From Marinobacter sp. (GTDB lineage Bacteria; Pseudomonadota; Gammaproteobacteria; Pseudomonadales; Oleiphilaceae): DNA of 8,997 nt. The stretch lies in assembly GCA_017643965.1 (NCBI GenBank), contig JAEPMM010000109.1:1-8997 (forward strand), read 5' to 3'. Position 1 is the stretch's first letter, and each line of letters begins with the position of its first letter. The notes under the pieces are model-generated. The model was not told the origin of the DNA. It did no database searches and saw only the letters and a list, made by a program, of their open reading frames with translations. Made by a program: the position numbers and the translations under genes. This document shows positions 1 to 6,600 of this stretch, one piece after another.

Positions 1-578
1 GAAAAAATCAGCTGCCAGCGACGTCCACCGCTCTGGCGCCACAGCACCGCGGAACGGATGCCGGCCAACAGCAGAGCCCGTACCCTGGCGGCGTTCTCTT
101 CCCGCTGCAGCGTGGCGGGGTCACCGGTCACCTGAATGCGCATGCGGAAGGTGCTGATGGTGTCGGCGTACACGGACGCCAGATTGGCGATCAGATTGCC
201 GTGGAGGTAACCGAAATGACTGGCGGTGTGGCGTGCCTGATCAATGCGGCTACCGATGACCGCCATCATGTCTTTGTCGCGGTTGAGCTTGGACTCTAAG
301 TGAATCAGGTTGCGGGCGTAGCGCAGTACCTCGATGTCCTGTTGCTTGCTTTGCTGGCTCATGACGTTCGCCAGCGTGTTAAGGCCCTCACGCAGATCCT
401 TGAGTTCGCCTCCGTAAACATCCAGCGTGGTGTCCGGATTCGTTGCAAACAGTGATCGCATGGACGTTTCGAAGCTGGAATCGGCGCACTGGCCGGTGTG
501 GGCGACCTGCTGGACCTGAGCAGCGGCCTGGAACACGCCGGCCAGCGCCAGTGTCTGATCGTAGAGGGATCGGCTCAT
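1..578 (-). CDS. hflD: High frequency lysogenization protein HflD homologue (3' end cut by window)
   Basis: Reading the minus strand from the ATG at 578 gives 192 codons with no stop. The protein starts MSRSLYDQTLALAGVFQAAA, contains YARNLIHLESKL in the middle, and runs off the window in the segment SGGRRWQLIF. This matches the all-helical HflD (YcfC) family of about 205-215 residues, so only some 15-20 residues are missing. In E. coli HflD is a peripheral inner-membrane protein that binds phage lambda CII and affects lysogenization; its housekeeping role is unclear. A GGAG ribosome binding site (minus 589-586) lies 7 nt before the ATG, inside the end of mnmA. The start overlaps the mnmA stop as ATGA, so translation is probably coupled. 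purB commonly follows hflD in related genomes but would be outside this window. Confidence 0.93.
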   Translation of the reverse strand, partial: MSRSLYDQTLALAGVFQAAAQVQQVAHTGQCADSSFETSMRSLFATNPDTTLDVYGGELKDLREGLNTLANVMSQQSKQQDIEVLRYARNLIHLESKLNRDKDMMAVIGSRIDQARHTASHFGYLHGNLIANLASVYADTISTFRMRIQVTGDPATLQREENAARVRALLLAGIRSAVLWRQSGGRRWQLIF

Positions 579-1729
579 GCAGTTTCTCCGCCGGCCACGG
601 CCCGTTCGGGTCGCGCTTCGCCATCACGCCAGGTGTGCTCAATGACGCCGCCGCCGAGGCAGACGTCTTCCTGATAGAACACGACCGACTGACCGGGAGT
701 GACCGCCCGCTGGGCGTCATCGAACACCACCGTGACACCGCCGTCGCCGAGGGTGACCACGCAGTCCTGATCGGGCTGGCGGTAGCGGGTTTTGGCCTTG
801 CAGCGGAAGGTAGTGGCCGGGGCTTCTCCCGCTACCCAGTCAATCTCACCGCTGATCAGGCCGCGGGAATACAGTAGCGGATGTTGCTTGCCCTGAACCG
901 CGATCAATACATTGCGGGTCAGATCTTTCTCTGCCACGTACCAGGGTTCGTCACCGAAGTCGCTCAGGCCGCCAATGCCGAGGCCCTGGCGTTGTCCGAT
1001 GGTGTGGTACATCAGCCCCTGATGACGCCCGATGATCTGGCCGTCCGGTGTTTCAATGTTGCCGGGTTGGGCAGGCAGGTACTGTTTCAGGAAATCAGTG
1101 AATTTGCGCTCGCCGATAAAGCAGATACCGGTGGAATCTTTCTTGTCGTGGGTCACGAAGCCCTGTGCTTCGGCGATGCGCCTCACTTCCGGTTTTTCCA
1201 GTTCACCCACGGGGAACAGGGTGCGGGCAATGCGGTCGCCGGAGACTGCGTGCAGGAAGTAGCTCTGATCCTTGTTGGGATCGAGTCCTTTCAGCAGCAG
1301 GGCCTTGCCGGAGCCATCATTGAGCGGGCGCTGGCGGGTGTAGTGACCGGTGGCAATGAAATCGGCGCCCAGCGTGACCGCGTAATCGAGAAACGCCCGG
1401 AACTTCACCTCCTTGTTACAGAGGATGTCCGGGTTGGGGGTGCGCCCGGCACGATATTCCGACAGGAAGTGCTCGAAAACCCGATCCCAGTACTCGGCGG
1501 CAAAGCTGGCCGTGTGGAGCGGGATGCCAATGGCTTCCGCTACCGCCTGCGCGTCGGCAAGGTCGGTCATCGCAGTGCAGTATTCGGTGCCGTCGTCCTC
1601 GTCCCAGTTCTTCATGAACAGGCCTTCCACCTGATAGCCCTGGTCCTTCAGGAGCCAGGCTGCAACCGATGAGTCGACGCCGCCGGACATGCCAACGATC
1701 ACGCGGGTGTTTTCAGGAACGTGTGTCAT
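575..1729 (-). CDS. mnmA: tRNA-specific 2-thiouridylase MnmA
   Basis: A 384-residue protein, close to the usual family length. MnmA makes the 2-thio group of the modified wobble uridine at position 34 in tRNA-Lys, -Glu and -Gln, using ATP and sulfur relayed from IscS and the Tus proteins. Visible signatures are the N-terminal PP-loop GMSGGVDSS (residues 13-21), the nucleophilic cysteine in TPNPDILCN (Cys104), and the second catalytic cysteine in DSTGICFIGER (Cys203). The segment HTIGQRQGLGIGG (242-254) is also typical. The final 17 or so residues form a polar tail beyond the usual core. The ATG at 1729 follows only a weak ribosome binding site, but it places the PP-loop at the expected distance. 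The gene is 50 bp downstream of nudJ and overlaps hflD by 4 bp. It is part of the rluE-nudJ-mnmA-hflD operon. Confidence 0.97.
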   Translation of the reverse strand: MTHVPENTRVIVGMSGGVDSSVAAWLLKDQGYQVEGLFMKNWDEDDGTEYCTAMTDLADAQAVAEAIGIPLHTASFAAEYWDRVFEHFLSEYRAGRTPNPDILCNKEVKFRAFLDYAVTLGADFIATGHYTRQRPLNDGSGKALLLKGLDPNKDQSYFLHAVSGDRIARTLFPVGELEKPEVRRIAEAQGFVTHDKKDSTGICFIGERKFTDFLKQYLPAQPGNIETPDGQIIGRHQGLMYHTIGQRQGLGIGGLSDFGDEPWYVAEKDLTRNVLIAVQGKQHPLLYSRGLISGEIDWVAGEAPATTFRCKAKTRYRQPDQDCVVTLGDGGVTVVFDDAQRAVTPGQSVVFYQEDVCLGGGVIEHTWRDGEARPERAVAGGETA

Positions 1730-1783
1730 AGCTAACCGTGCTGCCCACTGTAAAGAGCGCCGCAGTTTACCATTGTTGGCCCG

Positions 1784-2233
1784 TTACGTCTCAGCGTCCA
1801 CGACCACATCGAGTGGGAAGCGGCGTCCGTTTCGGTAATCTTCTATGCATTTCAGCACCAGTGGACTGCGGAGCTTCTCGCCGAGACGGCCCACTTCGTC
1901 AACGGTGAGCCAGTGGGCGGCAATGATGCCGTCATCCAGGCGCTCCGAGACTTTTTTCACGGCTCTGGCGGAATAGCAGAAGCGGTAGTAAGTTACGCCG
2001 TTTGCAGGCGCCTTGTACGTATAAAGGCCCAGAAAGTGGGTGGGCTCCACCTGCCAGCCGGTCTCTTCGAGGGTCTCGCGGCGCACTGCATCCAGAATCG
2101 CTTCGTCTTCTTCGATGTGTCCGGCCGGCTGATTGAAAACCACAAGCCCACTGCTGACTTCCTCGACCAGCAGGAACCGGCCATCATCGTCCTCTACGAT
2201 GACGGCAACGGTGGCGTGGGGTGTCCAGGTCAT
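1784..2233 (-). CDS. nudJ: Nudix phosphatase NudJ
   Basis: A 149-residue single-domain Nudix hydrolase. The Nudix box fits the consensus GX5EX7REUXEEXGU well: Gly38, Glu44, Arg52-Glu53, Glu56-Glu57 and Gly59-Trp60. The glutamates coordinate the metal. E. coli NudJ (YmfB) hydrolyses nucleoside tri- and diphosphates and also hydroxymethylpyrimidine pyrophosphate, a thiamine intermediate. The start MTWTPHATVAVIVE and the position between rluE and mnmA, as in E. coli, support orthology rather than a generic Nudix call. The exact substrate here is inferred. The ATG at 2233 overlaps the rluE TGA stop as ATGA. A GGAGG sequence (minus 2249-2245) lies 11 nt upstream, inside rluE, so expression is probably coupled to rluE. 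Confidence 0.9.
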   Translation of the reverse strand: MTWTPHATVAVIVEDDDGRFLLVEEVSSGLVVFNQPAGHIEEDEAILDAVRRETLEETGWQVEPTHFLGLYTYKAPANGVTYYRFCYSARAVKKVSERLDDGIIAAHWLTVDEVGRLGEKLRSPLVLKCIEDYRNGRRFPLDVVVDAET

Positions 2234-2868
2234 GATTTGGTGTGCCTCCGTCTGTTATCGCTGCTGTGCTTACGCGCTTTGACGTGCCGACGAGCACCTG
2301 CCGGTGTCGCCGGCGGGTGAATCGTCAGCGTGCGGAATTCTCCGGGTGCCAGGTTGTCCAGACTCCAGTCGCCGATGCGATAACGTATCAGCCTCAGGGT
2401 TGGAAAGCCCACGGCGGCCGTCATCCGTCGCACTTGCCGGTTCTTGCCCTCGGTAATGGTAAGTTCGAGCCAGGAGGTGGGAACGGATGGCCGGTGGCGA
2501 ATGGGGGGCTGCCGCGGCCAGATGTCTGGCTCGGGCATTGCTTCAGCCCTGTCCGGCTTTGTTTTGCCATCTTTCAGCACCACTCCGGTACGCAAGCGCG
2601 CCAGGGCTTCGTCGGTTAATTGACCTTCAACCTGAACCCAATAGGTTTTTGGCATTTTCTGCCGGGGTGAGGCGATCCGATTCTGCACCTGGCCGTTATC
2701 GGTAAGCAGAAGCAGGCCCTCTGAGTCGTAGTCAAGGCGGCCGGCCGGGTAAACATCGGGCACCTTGATCCAGTCTGCGAGCGTGGCTCTGGCCTGCCCA
2801 TCGGGGGCGCTGTCGGTGAACTGACTCATCACCTGAAAGGGCTTGTTGAAAAGTATGAGGGATGCCAT
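2230..2868 (-). CDS. rluE: 23S rRNA pseudouridine synthase, RluE type
   Basis: With the ATG at 2868 the protein is 212 residues. It belongs to the RsuA/RluB/RluE/RluF family, without an S4 domain, like E. coli RluE, which makes pseudouridine 2457 in 23S rRNA. The catalytic motif PAGRLDYDSEGLLLLTD spans residues 41-57, with Asp46 as the expected catalytic aspartate. The second family motif, EGKNRQVRRM, is at 140-149. The last 25 or so residues are basic and poor in structure. A GTG at 2925 would add 19 residues, but family members begin at the MASLILFNKP-like segment, so I prefer 2868. Neither start has a clear Shine-Dalgarno sequence. It is the first gene of the operon and its stop overlaps the nudJ start. 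A minus-strand TACGCT lies just 6 nt before the ATG, a position that would fit a leaderless transcript. Confidence 0.92.
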   Translation of the reverse strand: MASLILFNKPFQVMSQFTDSAPDGQARATLADWIKVPDVYPAGRLDYDSEGLLLLTDNGQVQNRIASPRQKMPKTYWVQVEGQLTDEALARLRTGVVLKDGKTKPDRAEAMPEPDIWPRQPPIRHRPSVPTSWLELTITEGKNRQVRRMTAAVGFPTLRLIRYRIGDWSLDNLAPGEFRTLTIHPPATPAGARRHVKARKHSSDNRRRHTKS

Positions 2869-2984
2869 GGCGAGAGCGTAGCGGAAGCGACCGGTAAGGA
2901 AAAGCGGAAATCGGTTTGCCGGCACGTGCGGCGACCGGGGCCTCTCGCCATCAGGTCCGTGCGACTGTTGTGACCGCAGGGCAC

Positions 2985-3012
2985 CACCGTGGCCGGTTGC
3001 CCGGCCATGGTG
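2985..3012. other. Strong 12-bp hairpin in the cspD-rluE spacer
   Basis: Arms at 2985-2996 and 3001-3012 are complementary over 12 bp around a 4-nt loop. As plus-strand RNA all 12 pairs form, including one G-U. As minus-strand RNA there is one A-C mismatch, but the loop reads GCAA, a stable GNRA tetraloop, and two G-U pairs can extend the stem. It lies 46 nt after the cspD stop on the strand of cspD and rluE. No T-run follows on either strand, so it is not a standard intrinsic terminator. It could be a 3'-end stabilising hairpin of the cspD mRNA, a Rho-assisted stop, or a dispersed repeat. The role is unknown; the structure itself is plain. Confidence 0.6.
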
Positions 3013-3058
3013 ACCCTTTGCCTCGGTCAGGCCAGCGATCTAGTGTGTCGGTCGTGAC

Positions 3059-3385
3059 TCAGGCGTTAACGACCCGCGGTTCACTCCGGAAGTCGGTATC
3101 GTCGCGGTTGCTCTCAGCAGCCGCTTCGGACTTCTTTTCCGGGGATTCCTCCCCGCGAGGTTGCGGACTCTTTTGCACCTGCTCATCCGGCACAATATTC
3201 ACAGCATGAACGCCCTTGTCACTGGGCTTCTTGTCAAAGGTTACCGTTTGACCGGCCTTGAGGGTTTTGTAGCCTTCCATTTGAACCGAAGAGAAGTGGG
3301 CGAACAGATCGTCACTGCAACCCTCCTCGATAATGAAACCGTAACCCTTGGCATTGTTGAACCACTTTACTTTGCCCTTTGGCAT
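3059..3385 (-). CDS. cspD: Cold-shock-domain protein CspD with C-terminal tail
   Basis: A 108-residue protein. The cold-shock domain fills residues 1-68: MPKGKVKWFNNAKGYGFI carries the RNP1-like KGYGFI motif (13-18), and DLFAHFS (26-32) is RNP2. The segment VQMEGYKTLKAGQ (34-46) is CspD-like. E. coli CspD is a stationary-phase and starvation-induced protein that binds single-stranded DNA and blocks replication; it is toxic in excess. Position divergent from clpS-clpA matches E. coli and Pseudomonas cspD. Residues 69-108 form a charged, probably disordered tail with Pro, Glu, Lys and Ser; E. coli CspD totals only 74 residues. The ATG at 3385 is chosen because GGGGAG (minus 3397-3392) lies 6 nt upstream and the domain starts there. 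An in-frame ATG at 3430 would add 15 residues unlike the family. The 5' leader is probably long (see promoter). Confidence 0.93.
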   Translation of the reverse strand: MPKGKVKWFNNAKGYGFIIEEGCSDDLFAHFSSVQMEGYKTLKAGQTVTFDKKPSDKGVHAVNIVPDEQVQKSPQPRGEESPEKKSEAAAESNRDDTDFRSEPRVVNA

Positions 3386-3520
3386 GATGAACTCCCCTGT
3401 TCTTTCACTGTCAATCACTGTTATTAGCATTATTTCCGTGCGTTATGCCTTGCACGGGTGACACCGGGTTACCTGATACGGATGCCTTTTCGGATACATA
3501 ACATGACGCCGATTTACATT

Positions 3521-3550
3521 ATTTTACATTGCTCCTGTACTGTTGACCAA
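3521..3550 (-). promoter_or_regulatory. Candidate cspD promoter
   Basis: On the minus strand TTGGTC (3550-3545) is a partial -35 and TAAAAT (3526-3521) is a 5-of-6 match to the -10 consensus, separated by 18 bp. Transcription would start near 3514, giving a cspD leader of about 130 nt. Long leaders are common in cold-shock-type genes. The -35 lies inside the left arm of the 33-bp dyad, so a protein bound there could block or alter this promoter. The call is by eye. Confidence 0.4.
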
Positions 3551-3576
3551 TATTGACCGGGAGTCAATAGCGGTCA
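3544..3576. promoter_or_regulatory. 33-bp operator-like dyad
   Basis: Two pairs of arms share one centre at 3560. The outer arms are TGACC (3544-3548) and GGTCA (3572-3576). The inner arms are TATTGAC (3551-3557) and GTCAATA (3563-3569). Twelve of 14 arm positions per side are complementary, with a 5-nt centre. The left side also contains TTGACC twice at 10-bp spacing. The shape suggests a dimeric or tetrameric DNA-binding protein site covering the cspD -35 region. The regulator is unknown. Confidence 0.55.
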
Positions 3577-3611
3577 TTGTGGGAATGTATGGTTGAAGGG
3601 GGGGCTGAAGC

Positions 3612-3634
3612 GTTATCATGCGCGTATTGATAAC
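3612..3634. promoter_or_regulatory. 23-bp dyad GTTATCA-N9-TGATAAC
   Basis: Perfect 7-bp inverted arms at 3612-3618 and 3628-3634 are separated by 9 bp, so arm centres are 16 bp apart, about one and a half helical turns. The left arm overlaps TATCAT (3614-3619), a plausible clpS -10 element. This could be an operator for clpS-clpA. I cannot assign a regulator. Confidence 0.4.
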
Positions 3635-3641
3635 CAGCGCA

Positions 3642-3675
3642 CGTCCGTTCAGCCTGTTGGCTTGAAAACCGGACG
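3642..3675 (+). promoter_or_regulatory. Predicted hairpin in the clpS leader
   Basis: Three nested helices can form: CGTCCG (3642-3647) with CGGACG (3670-3675), TTC (3648-3650) with GAA (3664-3666), and AGCC (3651-3654) with GGCT (3659-3662). The loop is TGTT. A 3-nt and a 1-nt bulge interrupt the 3' side, for 13 base pairs in total. It ends 48 nt before the clpS ATG and has no T-run, so it is not a terminator. It would be transcribed only if the promoter lies upstream of it. Confidence 0.4.
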
Positions 3676-3723
3676 ACTCACAACCATCTTACAAGCAAGG
3701 GCACCGATTTCCGGTAAAGAATC

Positions 3724-4095
3724 ATGAGGACTATCCAGAATTCTCTACTAGTATTGAATCAGGGGGACGACGAACAACAGCCAGGCCATCCGGGACACCA
3801 GGATGACCTGAGCGTTGCCCCCGAGAAGCCCGCTCTCAAACGCCCCGCGCGCTTTCGGGTGATGCTTCTGAACGATGATTACACCCCCATGGATTTTGTG
3901 GTGGATGTGTTAATGAAGTTCTTCGGTATGAACGAAGAAAAGGCGACGCAGGTGATGCTGCTCGTCCATACGCAAGGAAAAGCCGTATGTGGGGTATATA
4001 CCCGTGACATCGCGGAGACAAAGGCGGCACAGGTGAACCAGTATTCTTCGGAATGCGAGCATCCGCTCCTTTGCGAGATTGAACGTGCGGACTGA
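3724..4095 (+). CDS. clpS: ATP-dependent Clp protease adaptor ClpS
   Basis: A 123-residue protein. ClpS binds destabilising N-terminal residues (Leu, Phe, Trp, Tyr) and delivers those proteins to ClpAP, while blocking SsrA-tagged substrates. The core starts near residue 42. The N-degron pocket is seen as LLNDDYTPMDFV (48-59), with Asn50, Asp51, Asp52 and Met56, plus His82 in VHTQGKAVCGV (81-91). The segment AETKAAQVN (97-105) and the end NQYSSECEHPLLCEIE are typical. The first 40 or so residues are polar and probably flexible, about 17 longer than in E. coli; this N-terminal extension is the part that enters the ClpA pore. The ATG at 3724 is the first possible start because an in-frame TAA lies at 3715-3717. 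Its ribosome binding site (GGTAAAGA) is weak. clpA follows 18 bp after the stop, so the two are co-transcribed. Confidence 0.97.
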   Translation: MRTIQNSLLVLNQGDDEQQPGHPGHQDDLSVAPEKPALKRPARFRVMLLNDDYTPMDFVVDVLMKFFGMNEEKATQVMLLVHTQGKAVCGVYTRDIAETKAAQVNQYSSECEHPLLCEIERAD

Positions 4096-4113
4096 TAGAC
4101 CCAGGGGTGGCCC

Positions 4114-6384
4114 ATGCTGAGCAAAGATCTTGAAATTACGCTGAATACGGCCTTCAAAAATGCCCGCGACAAGCGCCATGAGTTCATGACGGTGGAGCAT
4201 CTTTTGCTGGCCCTGCTGGATAACGAATCGGCGGTGGGCGTTCTCAAAGCCTGCGGGGCAGACCTGAAACAGCTTCAGGATGAACTCGTCGAATTTGTCG
4301 ATTCCACAACCCCATTGATTCCGAGCAGCGACAGCGAGCGCGAAACCCAGCCAACCCTCGGTTTTCAGAGGGTATTGCAGCGGGCGGTGTTTCATGTGCA
4401 GTCGTCCGGCAAGAAAGAAGTGACTGGCGCCAACGTGCTTGTAGCCATCTTCAGTGAACAGGAAAGCCAGGCGGTGTACGTGCTCAAGAAGCAGAGCATT
4501 GCCCGCATCGACGTGGTGAATTTTGTCTCCCACGGCATTTCCCGTGTTCAGGGAGCCGAGGATCAGGAAGGTCACGATCAGGCCTCCCATGAGGAAGCGG
4601 CCGAGGAGGGTGGTTCATCGCGGCCGCTGGAAAGTTACGCGACCAACCTGAACGAGCAGGCGCGCCAGGGCCGCATTGATCCGCTGATCGGCCGTGAGCA
4701 CGAAGTGGAGCGAGTGGTGCAGATTCTGGTGCGCCGCCGCAAGAACAATCCGCTGCTGGTGGGTGAGGCCGGTGTCGGCAAGACCGCCATCGCCGAGGGT
4801 CTCGCCAAGCGTATTGTGGACGGGCAAGTGCCGGATATTATTTCCGACGCCGTGGTTTACTCCCTCGATCTTGGCGCGCTGCTGGCCGGCACCAAGTACC
4901 GGGGTGATTTCGAGAAGCGCCTGAAAGGTCTGCTGGCGGAACTCAAGAAAGAAAAGCACGCCATTCTGTTCATCGACGAAATCCACACCATCATCGGCGC
5001 GGGCTCGGCGTCGGGCGGTGTCATGGATGCGTCGAATCTGCTCAAGCCGATGCTGGGCTCTGGTGAGATCCGCTGCATTGGTTCCACCACGTTCCAGGAA
5101 TTCCGGGGCATCTTCGAGAAAGACAGCGCGCTGGCGCGTCGCTTCCAGAAGATCGATGTCAATGAGCCGAGCGTCGAGGATACCTACCAGATCCTCAAAG
5201 GCCTGAAGCCGAACTTCGAGAAGCATCACGACCTCAAATACACCGACAAAGCGCTGCGGGTGGCTGCCGAACTGGCAGATCGCTACATTACCGATCGACA
5301 TCTTCCGGACAAGGCGATCGATGTGATCGATGAAGCCGGTGCCCGTCAGCGCCTGATGCCAGAGGGCAAGCGCAAGAAAACGGTGGATGTGCCTGATATT
5401 GAAGACGTGGTCGCCAACATCGCGCGTATCCCGCCGAAGAACGTGTCTACCAGCGATAAGGATCTGCTCCGTAACCTGGAGCGGGATCTCAAGATGGTGG
5501 TGTTCGGACAGGATCCGGCCATTGAGTCGCTGTCCACCGCCATCAAACTGGCGCGGGCCGGCCTGAAGGCCCCCGAGAAGCCGGAAGGCGCATTCCTGTT
5601 CGCCGGCCCGACCGGCGTGGGTAAGACGGAAGTCACCAAACAGCTGGCCAAGGTGCTGGGTATCGAGCTGGTGCGCTTCGACATGTCCGAGTACATGGAG
5701 CGCCATACCGTCTCCCGTCTGATTGGTGCTCCTCCGGGCTATGTGGGCTACGATCAGGGCGGTTTGCTCACCGAATCGGTGAACAAGCACCCCCATTGCG
5801 TGTTGCTGCTGGACGAGATCGAGAAGGCACACCCGGAAGTGTTCAACCTGCTGCTGCAGGTGATGGACCACGGCACGCTGACCGATAACAACGGCCGCAA
5901 AGCGGATTTCCGCCACGTTATCCTGGTGATGACCACCAACGCCGGTGCCGAAAGCATGGCTCGTCGCTCGATCGGCTTCAATGAGCAGGACCACAGCTCG
6001 GACGGCATGGAGATCATCAGCAAGACCTTCACGCCGGAGTTCCGTAACCTCCTGGACGGCATCATTCAGTTCGCCGACCTCCAGAAGGACACCATCACTC
6101 ACGTGGTGGACAAGTTCCTGACCGAGTTGCAGGCGCAGCTGGATGAGAAGCATGTGGTTCTGCACGTGGACGAACCGGCGAAGCAGTGGCTTGCAGAGAA
6201 AGGTTACGACGTCACCATGGGTGCACGACCCATGTCCCGCCTGATTCAGGACAAGATCAAGCGTCCGCTGGCCGAGCAGATTCTGTTTGGCCGGTTGTCA
6301 GAGAAGGGAGGCGACGTGCATATCCACCTGCGTGACGATGAGCTGGTGTTCGACTATGAGGACGAGCCCGCCGAGGCAGTCTGA
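4114..6384 (+). CDS. clpA: ATP-dependent Clp protease ATP-binding subunit ClpA
   Basis: A 756-residue AAA+ unfoldase, the usual ClpA length. Hexamers unfold substrates and thread them into ClpP. The N-domain (about 1-145) binds ClpS and substrates; it begins MLSKDLEITLNTAF and includes FMTVEHLLLALL. An acidic linker follows (147-168). AAA domain 1 has Walker A GEAGVGKT (217-224), pore loop KYRGD (261-265) and Walker B ILFIDEIH (284-291). AAA domain 2 has Walker A GPTGVGKT (498-505), pore motif GYVG (542-545), Walker B LLLDEIE (564-570), and sensor 2 GARPMSR (703-709). Ile620-Gly621-Phe622 fits the ClpP-docking IGL/IGF loop. There is no ClpB-type middle coiled coil, which excludes ClpB. AGGGG (4103-4107) lies 6 nt before the ATG at 4114. 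A strong terminator follows the stop. clpP itself is not in the window. Confidence 0.98.
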   Translation: MLSKDLEITLNTAFKNARDKRHEFMTVEHLLLALLDNESAVGVLKACGADLKQLQDELVEFVDSTTPLIPSSDSERETQPTLGFQRVLQRAVFHVQSSGKKEVTGANVLVAIFSEQESQAVYVLKKQSIARIDVVNFVSHGISRVQGAEDQEGHDQASHEEAAEEGGSSRPLESYATNLNEQARQGRIDPLIGREHEVERVVQILVRRRKNNPLLVGEAGVGKTAIAEGLAKRIVDGQVPDIISDAVVYSLDLGALLAGTKYRGDFEKRLKGLLAELKKEKHAILFIDEIHTIIGAGSASGGVMDASNLLKPMLGSGEIRCIGSTTFQEFRGIFEKDSALARRFQKIDVNEPSVEDTYQILKGLKPNFEKHHDLKYTDKALRVAAELADRYITDRHLPDKAIDVIDEAGARQRLMPEGKRKKTVDVPDIEDVVANIARIPPKNVSTSDKDLLRNLERDLKMVVFGQDPAIESLSTAIKLARAGLKAPEKPEGAFLFAGPTGVGKTEVTKQLAKVLGIELVRFDMSEYMERHTVSRLIGAPPGYVGYDQGGLLTESVNKHPHCVLLLDEIEKAHPEVFNLLLQVMDHGTLTDNNGRKADFRHVILVMTTNAGAESMARRSIGFNEQDHSSDGMEIISKTFTPEFRNLLDGIIQFADLQKDTITHVVDKFLTELQAQLDEKHVVLHVDEPAKQWLAEKGYDVTMGARPMSRLIQDKIKRPLAEQILFGRLSEKGGDVHIHLRDDELVFDYEDEPAEAV

Positions 6385-6407
6385 TACCTGCGGCTCCGCC
6401 GCTTTCG

Positions 6408-6438
6408 AAAACCGCGCTCCGAGGAGCGCGGTTTTTTT
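6408..6438 (+). terminator. Rho-independent terminator of clpS-clpA
   Basis: A GC-rich 8-bp stem (6412-6419 with 6424-6431) has a CGAG loop. It extends by four A-T pairs and runs into seven T residues (6432-6438). It starts 23 bp after the clpA stop and should end the clpS-clpA transcript. Confidence 0.93.
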
Positions 6439-6600
6439 ATGTGCACATTTCATCAAATTGGCCGCGTTTCAGCTGCCAGGCCGACATTGCCGTCAATCCA
6501 TTCCATTCCGATTTCTGTCAACTTGGGCGTCACAGCCGGGTCGATGCCGGTTTCGGCCGTGTGCCCCCTTACAAACAATAATGACAAGGAATCAGGACGA

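Larger units (their letters stand above)
3386..3723. promoter_or_regulatory. Divergent cspD-clpS control region
   Basis: This 338-bp stretch has no gene and must hold the promoters of both cspD (minus) and clpS-clpA (plus). It contains the cspD ribosome binding site, a candidate cspD promoter, a 33-bp dyad (3544-3576), a 23-bp dyad (3612-3634) and a hairpin in the clpS leader (3642-3675). It also has three short direct repeats, each spaced exactly 10 bp: TCACTGT at 3405 and 3415, TTTACATT at 3513 and 3523, and TTGACC at 3543 and 3553. For clpS the best plus-strand -10 is TATCAT (3614-3619), with TTGAAG (3593-3598) only 15 bp upstream, so that promoter call is weak. I recognise no specific regulator site. 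Confidence 0.75.

Noticed and set aside
881..1672. 263-codon open frame on the plus strand opposite mnmA
   Set aside because: It is the shadow of mnmA, whose PP-loop and catalytic cysteines are intact on the other strand.
3409..3414. Perfect TTGACA (-35 consensus) on the minus strand upstream of cspD
   Set aside because: Only 23 bp separate it from the cspD ATG, so no -10 element and leader can fit, and none is seen.
4615..6165. 516-codon open frame on the minus strand opposite clpA
   Set aside because: It lies wholly inside the well-supported clpA gene, has a His/Gln/Arg/Leu-rich composition typical of antisense frames and no recognisable domain.
6439..6600. 54-residue N-terminal extension of the secreted-protein gene
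   Set aside because: It would start at the clpA terminator and bury the signal peptide that begins at the ATG at 6601, which has its own ribosome binding site.
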